From: Aeromicrobium duanguangcaii
GTDB taxonomy: Bacteria > Actinomycetota > Actinomycetes > Propionibacteriales > Nocardioidaceae
Direction of reading: 5' to 3'
DNA length: 64,000 nucleotides
Assembly: GCF_024508295.1 (NCBI RefSeq)
Contig: NZ_CP101990.1
Coordinates: 868,001-932,000, forward strand
This document shows, in pieces, positions 40,833 through 49,229 of the stretch (its first letter is position 1; every line of letters starts with the position of its first letter). The notes under the pieces were generated by a model. It searched no databases. It was not told the DNA's origin and worked only from the letters and a program-made list of their open reading frames with translations. The position numbers and the translations under genes are program-made.

Positions 40833-42043
40833 CCACCCTGCCCGTGAACCCGCCGCCGCGACTGCTGATGGGGCCCGGCCCGATCACGGCGGACCCCCGC
40901 GTGCTGCGCGCGATGTCCGCCCAGCTGGTCGGCCAGTACGACCCGGCGATGACGGCCTACATGAACGAGACGATGGAGCTCTACCGGAAGGTCTACCGGA
41001 CCGAGAACGAGCAGACCTTCCTCGTCGACGGCACGTCTCGCGCCGGCATCGAGGCCGCGCTGGTCTCACTGCTGGAGCCGGGTGACCGGGTGCTCGTGCC
41101 GGTGTTCGGGCGGTTCGGCCACCTGCTCGCCGAGATCGGGCGGCGCTGCGGCGCCGAGGTCCACACCATCGAGACGCCGTGGGGCACGGTCTTCACCCCC
41201 GAGCAGATCGAGGAGGCGGTCGCCGCGGTGCGCCCGAAGGTGCTGGCGGTGGTCCACGGGGACACCGCCACCACGATGCGCCAGCCGCTGGGCGACCTCG
41301 GCGAGATCTGCCGGCAGTACGACGTCCTGCTGTACTGCGACGCGACGGCGACCCTCGGCGGCAACCGCTTCGACGTCGACGCCTGGGAGATCGACGTCGC
41401 CACCGCCGGGTTGCAGAAGTGCCTCGGTGGGCCGTCGGGCAGCGCGCCGATCACCATCGGTGAGCGTGCCGTCGCGGTCATCGAGAGCCGGCGGCACGTC
41501 GAGGCCGGGATCGCCGAGCCCGGCGACGTCGGGCGCGGCGTGCCGATCGCGTCGAACTACCTCGATCTGGCGCAGATCATGGACTACTGGGGCCCGCGGC
41601 GGCTGAACCACCACACCGAGGCGACCACGATGCTCTACGGCGCGCGGGAGTGCGCGCGCCTGCTGGTCGACGAAGGGCTCGACGTGGTGGTGGAGCGGCA
41701 CCGACTGCACGGCGCCGCGATGCTGGCCGGCGTCCGCGGACTGGGGCTGGAGGTGTTCGGCGACGTCGCGCACAAGATGCACAACGTCGTCGCGGTGCAC
41801 ATTCCCGACGGGGTCGACGGCGACGCTGCCCGCGCGGGGATGCTGCAGGACTACGGCATCGAGATCGGGACGTCGTTCGGGCCGCTCCACGGCAAGGTCT
41901 GGCGGATCGGCACGATGGGGCACAACGCGCGCAAGGACGCCGTGCTGGTCACCCTCGCCGCGCTGGAGCAGGTGCTGCGGGCGGCGGGCGTCCCCGTGAC
42001 GGCCGGTGGCGGGGTGGGCGCGGCCCAGGAGATCTACGCATGA
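40829..42043 (+). CDS. pucG: PLP-dependent aminotransferase, probable (S)-ureidoglycine--glyoxylate aminotransferase
   Basis: 404-aa class V aminotransferase of the PucG/AGXT type. It has the N-terminal LLMGPGPITADPRVLRAMS block, the PLP-phosphate TSRAGIEAAL, the Asp in YCDATATLGG (about 168-177) and the Schiff-base lysine in AGLQKCLGGPSG (about 197). PucG enzymes transfer the ureidoglycine amino group to glyoxylate, giving glycine and oxalurate. Placement between allantoinase and allantoate amidohydrolase supports ureidoglycine over serine/alanine as the donor. Overlaps both neighbours by 4 bp. Confidence 0.88.
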   Translation: MTTLPVNPPPRLLMGPGPITADPRVLRAMSAQLVGQYDPAMTAYMNETMELYRKVYRTENEQTFLVDGTSRAGIEAALVSLLEPGDRVLVPVFGRFGHLLAEIGRRCGAEVHTIETPWGTVFTPEQIEEAVAAVRPKVLAVVHGDTATTMRQPLGDLGEICRQYDVLLYCDATATLGGNRFDVDAWEIDVATAGLQKCLGGPSGSAPITIGERAVAVIESRRHVEAGIAEPGDVGRGVPIASNYLDLAQIMDYWGPRRLNHHTEATTMLYGARECARLLVDEGLDVVVERHRLHGAAMLAGVRGLGLEVFGDVAHKMHNVVAVHIPDGVDGDAARAGMLQDYGIEIGTSFGPLHGKVWRIGTMGHNARKDAVLVTLAALEQVLRAAGVPVTAGGGVGAAQEIYA

Positions 42044-43275
42044 CGACCGCCGCGGAGGTCCTGTCCCGCTGCGCCGAGCTGGACCGGCACTCGGCGCACC
42101 CCACGCATCTCGAACGGGTGCACCTGACGCCGGAGCACGCCGCGGCCAACGCGCTCGTGGCCGAGTGGATGACCCGAGCCGGACTGACGACGTGGCAGGA
42201 CGCGGGCGGGAACCAGTACGGCCGGCGCGAGGGCCGCGAGCCCGGACTGCCCGCGCTGCTGCTGGGCTCGCACCTCGACACGGTGCCGGACGCGGGCTCC
42301 TACGACGGGATGCTCGGCGTGGTTCTGGCCGTCGCCGTGGCCGAACGGCTGGGCGATCGCATCGGGAACCTGCCGTTCGCGCTCGAGGTCATCGGCTTCG
42401 GGGACGAGGAGGGCGCCCGGTTCGGCAAGGCCCTGCTCGGCAGCTGCGCCGTGGCGGGCACGTGGGACCCGGCCTGGTGGGACCAGCAGGACGCGGACGG
42501 CACGAGCCTGCGTCAGGCGTTCCTCGACTTCGGCCTCGACCCCGATCGCATCGGTGAGGCGGCCCGGCCTCCCGACGAGCTGGTCGGCTACCTCGAGGCC
42601 CACATCGAGCAGGGTCCGTATCTGGAGGAGGCGGACGCCTCGCTGGGCCACGTCACCGCGATCGCCGGCGCACGACGCTTCGTGATCAGCGTGCTGGGCG
42701 AGGCCCGCCACGCCGGCGGCACGCCCTACGACCGCCGCAAGGACGCCCTCGTCGGTGCTGCCGAGTGCATCACCGCCGTCGAGCGGCTGGTGCGCCCGTC
42801 CGGGTGCATCGCGACCGTGGGCCGGATCGAGGCACACCCCGGGGCGGTCAACGTGATCGCGGGCCGGGCCGACTTCACCCTGGACCTGCGTGCCGCGACC
42901 GACGAGGACCGCGACGCGATGTGGAAGCGGCTCGACGTCGAGCTGCACGGCATCTGCGAGGCACGGGGCCTGGGGCTGACCGTCGTCGAGACGCACCGCG
43001 CGCCGGCGACGCCCTGCGCACCGTGGCTGACCGAGGCGATCGTCGACGGCATCGCCGCGACCGGTGACCCCGACCCCCTGGGACTGTGGAGCCGGGCCGG
43101 TCACGACGGCATGGCGATGGGTGCGATCACCGATGTGGCGATGCTCTTCATCCGGTGCCACGACGGGATCAGCCACCACCCCGACGAGGACGTGCGCGAG
43201 ATCGACGTCGCGCGGGCCCTCGACGCGCTCGAGCGGGCGGTGCTCTCGGTCGCCGAGCGGGTGGAGGGACGATGA
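42040..43275 (+). CDS. allC: allantoate amidohydrolase
   Basis: 411-aa M20-type Zn/Mn enzyme (Zn-dependent hydantoinase/carbamoylase family) converting allantoate to ureidoglycine, CO2 and ammonia. Metal ligands appear in LGSHLDTVPDAGSYDG (about 68-83), FGDEEGARF (about 118-126), AHIEQGPYLE (about 186-195) and HHPDEDV near the end; the substrate loop is SRAGHDGMA. It is distinguished from carbamoylases mainly by context. The ATGA overlap with pucG fits channelled co-expression. Confidence 0.9.
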   Translation: MTTAAEVLSRCAELDRHSAHPTHLERVHLTPEHAAANALVAEWMTRAGLTTWQDAGGNQYGRREGREPGLPALLLGSHLDTVPDAGSYDGMLGVVLAVAVAERLGDRIGNLPFALEVIGFGDEEGARFGKALLGSCAVAGTWDPAWWDQQDADGTSLRQAFLDFGLDPDRIGEAARPPDELVGYLEAHIEQGPYLEEADASLGHVTAIAGARRFVISVLGEARHAGGTPYDRRKDALVGAAECITAVERLVRPSGCIATVGRIEAHPGAVNVIAGRADFTLDLRAATDEDRDAMWKRLDVELHGICEARGLGLTVVETHRAPATPCAPWLTEAIVDGIAATGDPDPLGLWSRAGHDGMAMGAITDVAMLFIRCHDGISHHPDEDVREIDVARALDALERAVLSVAERVEGR

Positions 43276-44108
43276 CCTTCACGGACGCGCGCCCGATCGA
43301 GTCGCGGATCGCCGAGCGCTACGCGACGCTCTCGCCGCAGGAGCGCCGCGCGGCCGATGCCCTGCTGGACCACCTCGACGACCTCGCCGTCTACCGGGCG
43401 GCCGAGTTGGCCGAGCTGGCCGGTGTCTCCAAGGCGACGATGAGCCGGCTCTTCCGGCGGCTCGACTACGACGACTTCACCCAGGTCCGCGAGCAGTTGC
43501 GCACGATGCGCAGCTCGGGCGTGCCGGTCACGGTCGACGGCGCCCCGTCGGTCGAGCACCACGTGCGGGCCGAGACCGAGCACCTGCAACGGGTGCTGCA
43601 CACGGCCGAGCCGGCCATCGAGCGCGCGGCGGAGCTGCTGGCCGCCAGTGCCTCCGTCACCGTCGTCGGCCTGCGCAACAGCTACCCGGTAGCACTCCAT
43701 CTGGCCCAGCAGCTGGGCCAGGCCCGGACCCGCGTGCGCGTCTCGCCGGCGCCGGGACAGTCGCTGTCCGACGACCTCGTGGGGCTCGGCCCCGACCATG
43801 CCGCCGTGGTGGTCGCGTTCCGCAGGCGGCCGCCCCAGGTGCCGGGCCTGTTGAGCCTGCTGCGCCAGGAGGGCACGTCGGTCGTGCTGCTCGGCGACCC
43901 GTCCGGCCGCCGGCTGGCCCGCCACGGCGACGTGTGGATCGAGTGCGGGGCATCGACCCAGACGGCGTTCGACAGCTATGCCGCGGCGATGAGTGTCGTG
44001 GCGGCCGTCTCGGCCCGGGTGCTGGACCGGGTGGGGCCGGACGCCACATCGCGGGCCGCGGCCATCGACGCGTCCTACCGCCTCGTCGGCGAGATCGAGG
44101 CGGGGTGA
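43272..44108 (+). CDS. MurR/RpiR family transcriptional regulator
   Basis: 278-aa RpiR-type regulator: N-terminal HTH (about 15-75) with LAGVSKATMSRLFRRLDYDDFTQVREQLR, and a C-terminal SIS domain (about 115-245) with VTVVGLRNSYPVALHLAQQLG. SIS domains usually bind phosphosugars, but RpiR-type regulators also occur in oxalurate/purine (hpx) loci. It sits mid-operon and overlaps allC by 4 bp, so it is co-expressed with the pathway it probably controls. The shared CGTGWAAC words in the four island promoters are candidate sites. Confidence 0.9.
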   Translation: MTFTDARPIESRIAERYATLSPQERRAADALLDHLDDLAVYRAAELAELAGVSKATMSRLFRRLDYDDFTQVREQLRTMRSSGVPVTVDGAPSVEHHVRAETEHLQRVLHTAEPAIERAAELLAASASVTVVGLRNSYPVALHLAQQLGQARTRVRVSPAPGQSLSDDLVGLGPDHAAVVVAFRRRPPQVPGLLSLLRQEGTSVVLLGDPSGRRLARHGDVWIECGASTQTAFDSYAAAMSVVAAVSARVLDRVGPDATSRAAAIDASYRLVGEIEAG

Positions 44109-44112
44109 CCTG

Positions 44113-44889
44113 ATGGACCTGCACACCGTCGAGACGTTCCGAGCTGCCGGCGCCGATCTGAGCCTGGCCCGGGGTGAGACGTGGGTGGCCGGGGGCACCT
44201 GGCTGTTCTCCGAGCCGCAGCCGGGCGTGCACGGGCTGGTCGACCTGACCGCCCTGGGCTGGCCGGCCTGGGAGGAGCGGCCCACCGGCGTGACGATCGG
44301 GGCCACCTGCACGATCGCCGAGCTGGTCGAGCACGCGGAGGCGTCGGCCCTGCCCGCCCTGGCGGTTGCGCGCTCGTGCGCCGAGTCGCTCGTGATGTCG
44401 ACCAAGATCTGGGGAGCGGCGACGGTCGGCGGCAACGTCTGCCTGGCCCTGCCGGCGGGCGCGATGACCTCCCTGCTGGCCGGACTCGGCGCCACGGCCG
44501 TCGTCAGGGGCACGGCGGGGGAGCGTCGTGAGCCGGTGGCCGATCTCGTGCGCGGCGTACGGCGGACCTCGCTGGGTTCCGGCGAGGTGGTGCGGTCGTT
44601 CGAGATCGACCACGACGTGCTGGCCCGTCCGGCCGCGGTCCGGCGCTTCGCGCTCACCGACATGGGCCGGTCCGGGGGCGTCGTCATCGGTCGTCCGGTG
44701 GGCGACCGGGTGGTCGTGACGATCACCGGAGCGACCCGGCGGCCGTGGGTCCTCGACGTGGATCGGGGCTCCGTCGACGGGGCCCTGGACCGGATCGATC
44801 CCTGGTACGACGACCCCCACGGCGCCCCGGACTGGCGTCGGGCCCAGACCCGCCGGTGTGTGCACGAGATCCTGGATGAGCTGTCATGA
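44113..44889 (+). CDS. xanthine dehydrogenase FAD-binding subunit
   Basis: 258-aa FAD subunit of the molybdo-hydroxylase family. The flavin-binding segment is ETWVAGGTWLFSEPQPGVHGLVDL (about 18-41), the second is STKIWGAATVGGNVCLALPAG (about 96-116), followed by the CO dehydrogenase flavoprotein C-terminal-like domain. It supplies electrons to NAD+ after xanthine oxidation. The ATG lies 4 bp after the regulator stop. Overlaps the next gene by 4 bp. Confidence 0.88.
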   Translation: MDLHTVETFRAAGADLSLARGETWVAGGTWLFSEPQPGVHGLVDLTALGWPAWEERPTGVTIGATCTIAELVEHAEASALPALAVARSCAESLVMSTKIWGAATVGGNVCLALPAGAMTSLLAGLGATAVVRGTAGERREPVADLVRGVRRTSLGSGEVVRSFEIDHDVLARPAAVRRFALTDMGRSGGVVIGRPVGDRVVVTITGATRRPWVLDVDRGSVDGALDRIDPWYDDPHGAPDWRRAQTRRCVHEILDELS

Positions 44890-47615
44890 CTCGCATCAAC
44901 GGCACCGCTGTCGAGACGTCGCCCCGCCCGGGCCAGTGTCTGCGCACCTTCCTGCGCGAGCACGGCGGTACCGAGGTCAAGAAGGGCTGCGACGCCGGCG
45001 ACTGTGGCGCCTGCACGGTGCTGCTGGACGGCGCGGCGGTCCACTCCTGCGTGACGCCGGCCGTGCGCGCCGTCGGCCGCGAGGTCACGACGGTGGCGGG
45101 GCTGGGCGAGCCCGACGCGCTGCACGACGTCCAGCGCCGGTTCGTCGACGCGGCCGGGTTCCAGTGCGGCTTCTGCACCGCCGGCATGGTGGTCACCGCC
45201 GCCGGCCTGGACGACGGGATCGGGGAGCGCGAGCCGCGGTGCCGAGCGATGAAGGGAAACCTCTGCCGCTGCACGGGGTACCGCGCGATCCACGATGCGC
45301 TCGCCGGGACCGTCAACGTGCAGTCCCCGCAGGACGGACAGGCGTTCGGCACGTCGACGCGATCGCCCGCCGCGGAGCGGATCGTCAGCGGCCAGGAGCC
45401 GTACACGCTCGACCTGCCGGCGCCCGAGGGCCTGCTGCACGTGGCGGTCCTGGGCAGTCCGCATCCCCACGCCCGCATCGTGCGGATCGACGCGACGCGC
45501 GCGGCTGCGCTCGACGGGGTGCACCTCGTGCTGACGCACCACGACGTCCCGGACGTCCTGTACTCGACCGGCCGCCACGAGAACCGCCTCGACGACCCCG
45601 ACGACACCCGCATGCTCGATCCGGTGCTGCGGTTCCACGGGCAGAGGGTGGCGGTCGCCATCGCCGAGACCGTCGGCCTGGCTCGGGCGGCGCTCGACCT
45701 GATCGACGTCGAGTACGAGCTGCTCCCGGCCGTGTTCGACCCCGACGAGGCACGGCGCCCCGGCGCTCCGGTCCTGCACGGGGACAAGGACCCGGTCGAG
45801 TCCCGCGTCGCCGACCCGTCCCGCAACGTCGTCGCCCAGCTGCACGACGAGCACGGCGACGTCGAGGCGGCGCTGGCGTCGGCGCACGCGACCGTGTCGA
45901 GCACGTGGCGGACCGCGCGGGTCTCGCACGCCCAGCTGGAGACCCACGGCGGCATCGGCTGGCTCGACGAGGACGGCACGCTCGTGGTGCGCACCAGCAC
46001 CCAGGTGCCGTTCCTGGTGCGGGCCGAGCTGGCCCGGCTGCTCGACCTGCCGAACGAGCGCGTCCGCGTGATCGCCGCCCGTGTCGGCGGCGGCTTCGGC
46101 GGCAAGCAGGAGCTGCTCGTGGAGGACCTGATCGGACTCGCGGTGCTGCGCACCGGGCGACCGGTCCAGTACGAGCTCAGCCGGGAGGACCAGTTCACGA
46201 TCGTGCCGTGCCGGCACCCGATGCGGGTCGAGGTCACCCTCGGCGCCGACGCCGAGGGCCGCCTGGTGGCGATGAGGCTCGACGTCCTGAGCGACACCGG
46301 CGCGTACGGCAACCACGCGATCGGTGTGATGTTCCACGGCTGCCACGAGTCGGTGGCCCAGTACCGCTGCCCGAACAAGCGAGTCGACGCCGAGGCGGTC
46401 TACACGAACCAGATCCCGTCGGGCGCGTTCCGTGGCTACGGCCTGGGCCAGGTGATGTTCGGGCTCGAGTCGGCCATGGACGACCTGGCCCGCGAGCTGG
46501 GGATCGACCCGCTGGAGCTGCGCCGCCGGAACGCCGTCGTGCCCGGCGACCCGTTCGTGGTGACGTCGGACGAGCAGGGCGACCTGGAGTACGGCGGCTC
46601 GTACGGACTCGACCAGTGCATCGACCTCGTCGACAAGGCGTTGGCGTCCGGAGAGGGCGTGCCGGCCCCCGAGGGATGGCCGACCGGGCGCGGCGTCGCC
46701 ATGGCGATGATCGCGACCATCCCGCCGCGCGGACACTTCTCGCACGTCACGGTCTCGGTCGACGACGACGGCGTCTACACGGTCGCCGTGGGCACGGCCG
46801 AGTTCGGCAACGGCACGACCACCGTGCACGTCCAGCTCGTCGCGACCGAGCTGGGCACGACGCCCGACCGCGTACGGATTCTCCAGAGCGACACCGCGAC
46901 CTCCGGCTACGACACCGGCGCCTTCGGCTCGACGGGCTCGGTGGTCGCCGGTCGCGCCGTGCAGGCCGCGGCCGAGCGACTGCACGCCGAGCTGCTGACG
47001 CTCGCCGCACGCGCCGCGGGCGTCGACACGGGGCACTGCTCGATCCATCGCGACGGCGTGGTGCTGCCGGACGGGACGCTCGTGCCCTTCTCGCAGATCG
47101 CGCCCGGCGGACTGACGGCCGACGGCAGTCATGACGGCACGCCGCGGTCGGTCGCGTTCAACGTGCACGGGTTCCGGGTCGCGGTCGACCCGGCCACCGG
47201 GGAGGTACGCATCCTGCAGTCGGTGCACGCCGCGGACGCGGGTGTCGTCATCAACCCCGAGCAGCTGCGCGGGCAGATCGAGGGCGGCGTGGCGCAGGGG
47301 ATCGGCTCGGCGCTGCAGGAGGAGGTCGTCGTGGACGACGGGATCGTGGTGACCCGGACGTTCCGCAACTACCGCGTGCCCCAGATGGCCGACATCCCCC
47401 ACACGGAGGTGCTCCTCGCCGACACCGTCGACGCGCTCGGCCCGCGCGGAGCGAAGTCGATGAGCGAGGCGCCGTACAACCCCGTCGCGCCCGCGCTGGC
47501 GAACGCGATCACCGATGCGCTCGGCGTGCGACCGAGGGAGCTGCCGATGACCCGCGACCGGGTGTGGCGGCTGGCACAGCAGGTCAGCGGTGCAGGGGAC
47601 CGTCGGTCGCACTGA
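44886..47615 (+). CDS. xanthine dehydrogenase, fused [2Fe-2S] and molybdopterin subunits
   Basis: 909-aa fusion. Residues 1-150 hold two [2Fe-2S] clusters (Cys35, 40, 43, 55 and Cys94, 97, 127, 129). Residues about 155-909 form the Mo-cofactor domain with GGGFGGKQE (about 404), GAFRGYGLGQV, GTAEFGNGTTT and a catalytic-glutamate-like AKSMSEAPYNPVAP near 865. It oxidises hypoxanthine/xanthine to urate. The usual order is separate XdhA/B or S/L subunits, so the FeS-Mo fusion with a separate FAD subunit is uncommon. Its end overlaps the convergent xdhC-like gene by 32 bp. Confidence 0.9.
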   Translation: MTRINGTAVETSPRPGQCLRTFLREHGGTEVKKGCDAGDCGACTVLLDGAAVHSCVTPAVRAVGREVTTVAGLGEPDALHDVQRRFVDAAGFQCGFCTAGMVVTAAGLDDGIGEREPRCRAMKGNLCRCTGYRAIHDALAGTVNVQSPQDGQAFGTSTRSPAAERIVSGQEPYTLDLPAPEGLLHVAVLGSPHPHARIVRIDATRAAALDGVHLVLTHHDVPDVLYSTGRHENRLDDPDDTRMLDPVLRFHGQRVAVAIAETVGLARAALDLIDVEYELLPAVFDPDEARRPGAPVLHGDKDPVESRVADPSRNVVAQLHDEHGDVEAALASAHATVSSTWRTARVSHAQLETHGGIGWLDEDGTLVVRTSTQVPFLVRAELARLLDLPNERVRVIAARVGGGFGGKQELLVEDLIGLAVLRTGRPVQYELSREDQFTIVPCRHPMRVEVTLGADAEGRLVAMRLDVLSDTGAYGNHAIGVMFHGCHESVAQYRCPNKRVDAEAVYTNQIPSGAFRGYGLGQVMFGLESAMDDLARELGIDPLELRRRNAVVPGDPFVVTSDEQGDLEYGGSYGLDQCIDLVDKALASGEGVPAPEGWPTGRGVAMAMIATIPPRGHFSHVTVSVDDDGVYTVAVGTAEFGNGTTTVHVQLVATELGTTPDRVRILQSDTATSGYDTGAFGSTGSVVAGRAVQAAAERLHAELLTLAARAAGVDTGHCSIHRDGVVLPDGTLVPFSQIAPGGLTADGSHDGTPRSVAFNVHGFRVAVDPATGEVRILQSVHAADAGVVINPEQLRGQIEGGVAQGIGSALQEEVVVDDGIVVTRTFRNYRVPQMADIPHTEVLLADTVDALGPRGAKSMSEAPYNPVAPALANAITDALGVRPRELPMTRDRVWRLAQQVSGAGDRRSH

Positions 47616-48516
47616 GCGGCCGGGCCGTCGTCCCGTGCTGGACGGCGAGGATCTCGGCGAGGATCGCCACGGCCGTGTGCTCGGGCGTGGAGCCGCCGAG
47701 GTCCAGCCCGATCGGTGAGCGCAGCCGAGTGATCTCGGCGGTCGAGGCCCCCAGATCATGGAGTGCCTCGACCCGGCGCTCGTGCGTGGCCCGCGACCCC
47801 ATCGCGCCGACGTAGCCGGCGCCTCCGCGCAGCGCCGCGAGGATCGCGGGGGTGTCGTGCCCGGGGTCGTGACCCAGGATGCAGATCGCGTCGTCGGCGA
47901 CCCAGCCCCGCTCGGCGATCCCGGTGGCCGGAGGTCCGACGACGACGGCGGTCGCGTCGGGGAACCGCTCCTTCGTGGCGAACGTGGCACGGTGGTCCAG
48001 GACCGTCACCGCGAAGCCGGCCCGGGCTCCGAGGGCGCACAGCGCCGCGCCGAACTCGACCGCGCCCACGACGACGAGGTGTCGTGGTCGGCGGACCGAC
48101 AGTGTGACCATCGGGTCGTCGGCGCAGGCCCGGCCCTCGGCGTCCAGCGAGAGGGTGGCGTCCAGGCCGGCGGCGGCGCGCTCGACCTGGTGCCACGCCG
48201 CGTCGTCCAGCGCGGCCACGTCGCTGATGAGGACCTCGACCGTGCCCCCGCACATCAGGCCCGGCTCCAGCCAGTCGCCGGCACCGTAGCGCCGCCGCCG
48301 CGCCGGGCCGCCGGCGAGGACCTGCTCGCACTCGGCCACCAGGTCGGCCTCGACGCAACCGCCCGAGACGCTGCCCGCGACGCGCCCCGTGTCGTCGACG
48401 GCCAGGGCCGCGCCGATCGTCCGCGGGGCGCTGCCGTCCACGGCGATCAGGGTGGCCACCGCGACCCGGCGGCCCTCGGCCGCCCAGGCTCGCAGGGTGG
48501 CGGCGATCTGCAGCAT
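47584..48516 (-). CDS. xdhC: XdhC family molybdenum cofactor insertion protein
   Basis: 310-aa XdhC/CoxF-type chaperone that sulfurates and inserts molybdopterin into xanthine dehydrogenase. The N-terminal XdhC-CoxI domain has VATLIAVDGSAPRTIGAALAV and GSVSGGCVEADLVAE (about 48-62). The C-terminal Rossmann domain has HLVVVGAVEFGAALCALG and YVGAMGSRATHERR. Convergent with the xanthine dehydrogenase gene it serves. TAGTGT stands 6 nt before its ATG (leaderless), next to the guanine-deaminase promoter. Confidence 0.9.
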   Translation of the reverse strand: MLQIAATLRAWAAEGRRVAVATLIAVDGSAPRTIGAALAVDDTGRVAGSVSGGCVEADLVAECEQVLAGGPARRRRYGAGDWLEPGLMCGGTVEVLISDVAALDDAAWHQVERAAAGLDATLSLDAEGRACADDPMVTLSVRRPRHLVVVGAVEFGAALCALGARAGFAVTVLDHRATFATKERFPDATAVVVGPPATGIAERGWVADDAICILGHDPGHDTPAILAALRGGAGYVGAMGSRATHERRVEALHDLGASTAEITRLRSPIGLDLGGSTPEHTAVAILAEILAVQHGTTARPLSATDGPLHR

Positions 48517-48522
48517 GGGGCG

Positions 48523-48528
48523 ACACTA
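48523..48528 (-). promoter_or_regulatory. -10 box (TAGTGT) for xdhC
   Basis: Minus-strand TAGTGT, 6 nt before the ATG at 48516: leaderless promoter facing away from the guanine deaminase gene. Confidence 0.5.
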
Positions 48529-48533
48529 AGAGA

Positions 48534-48548
48534 CGCGTGTTTCACGCG
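48534..48548. promoter_or_regulatory. palindrome CGCGTG-TTT-CACGCG
   Basis: A perfect 6-3-6 inverted repeat in the xdhC/guanine deaminase divergent gap, a good size for a dimeric repressor. It contains the reverse complement of CGTGAAAC (48539-48546), the word shared with three other island promoters. It overlaps the likely -35 region of xdhC. Confidence 0.5.
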
Positions 48549-48549
48549 G

Positions 48550-48576
48550 GGGACGCCGACGAAACGGACAGGAAAC
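48550..48576 (+). promoter_or_regulatory. GlnR-like box, purine island promoter 3
   Basis: GGGAC, GAAAC and GAAAC are spaced 6 nt apart (11-bp phase); the GAAAC-n6-GAAAC pair is exact. It lies 47 bp before the guanine deaminase ATG. Confidence 0.5.
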
Positions 48577-48622
48577 ACCTGCTTGCGACGATGACCGCCC
48601 GAACCGTCCTCGAAGGAGCACC

Positions 48623-49099
48623 ATGACGCACCAGCACGACCTCCGGTGGTTGGAGACCGCGATCGACCTCGCCGTCGAGAACGTCGCGGAGGGCGGCGGA
48701 CCCTTCGGCGCCCTGATCGTCCGGGGGGACGAGCTGATCGCGACGGGCCGGAACCGGGTCACCCCGGACCTCGATCCCACGGCCCACGCCGAGGTCGTCG
48801 CGATTCGCGCCGCGTGCCGGGCGATCGGCGATTTCTCCTTGGCGGGACTGACGTTGTACACCTCGTGCGAGCCGTGCCCGATGTGCCTCGCGACCTCGCT
48901 GTGGGCCCGGGTCGACCGGGTCGTCTACGCGGCCGATCGCGACGACGCGGCCCGCGGCGGCTTCGACGATCGCGAGTTCTACGAGTTGTTCGCCCGCGAC
49001 CGCGCGACGTGGCCGACGGTCGTGGAGGAGTCGCGCCCGGCGGACGCCGACCGGCCCTTCGCCGCGTGGTTGTCCAAGGTCGACCGCGTCGCCTACTGA
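48623..49099 (+). CDS. guaD: guanine deaminase / nucleoside deaminase
   Basis: 158-aa CDA-fold deaminase. Zinc motifs are THAEVVAIRAA (His/Glu about 52-58) and SCEPCPMCLAT (Cys about 85 and 88). The C-terminal DREFYELFARD region is typical of bacterial guanine deaminases rather than cytidine deaminases, and would convert guanine to xanthine for xanthine dehydrogenase. GGAG precedes the ATG by 7 nt. Placement beside xdhC supports this over tRNA adenosine deaminase. Confidence 0.85.
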   Translation: MTHQHDLRWLETAIDLAVENVAEGGGPFGALIVRGDELIATGRNRVTPDLDPTAHAEVVAIRAACRAIGDFSLAGLTLYTSCEPCPMCLATSLWARVDRVVYAADRDDAARGGFDDREFYELFARDRATWPTVVEESRPADADRPFAAWLSKVDRVAY

Positions 49100-49109
49100 C
49101 CGGCGAGGA

Positions 49110-49147
49110 TTAACGCTCGCGTAATCGGTCGCGTCGAGTCGTGAAAC
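49110..49147 (+). promoter_or_regulatory. GlnR-like box, purine island promoter 4
   Basis: TTAAC, GTAAT, CGTCG and GAAAC occupy successive 11-bp positions (6-nt gaps), three of four fitting the GTnAC/GAAAC pattern. The last half-site is part of CGTGAAAC (49140-49147). It lies in the 130-bp gap before the ABC importer, just upstream of a TAGCGT -10. Confidence 0.5.
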
Positions 49148-49157
49148 GAACCGCTCA

Positions 49158-49163
49158 TAGCGT
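49158..49163 (+). promoter_or_regulatory. -10 box (TAGCGT) of ABC importer operon
   Basis: TAGCGT would start RNA near 49170, leaving a leader of about 60 nt with AGGGAG ahead of the ATG. The remaining leader shows no clear riboswitch-like fold to my eye. Confidence 0.4.
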
Positions 49164-49229
49164 CACAGCCTGTCACGGGGGTTTCGTCGAAGCGGTCGAT
49201 CCGGTCGCTCGGACTAGGGAGTTCACACC

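Noticed and set aside
43101-47990. 1629-codon open frame antisense to the regulator and xanthine dehydrogenase genes
   Set aside because: Arg/Asp/Gly/His-rich low-complexity translation typical of antisense shadows in high-GC DNA. The sense genes have clear motifs, while part of the xdhC gene uses another frame.
49164-49229. Possible riboswitch in the leader of the ABC importer
   Set aside because: The leader is short (about 60 nt) and no purine, thiamine or guanidine aptamer-like core could be recognised.
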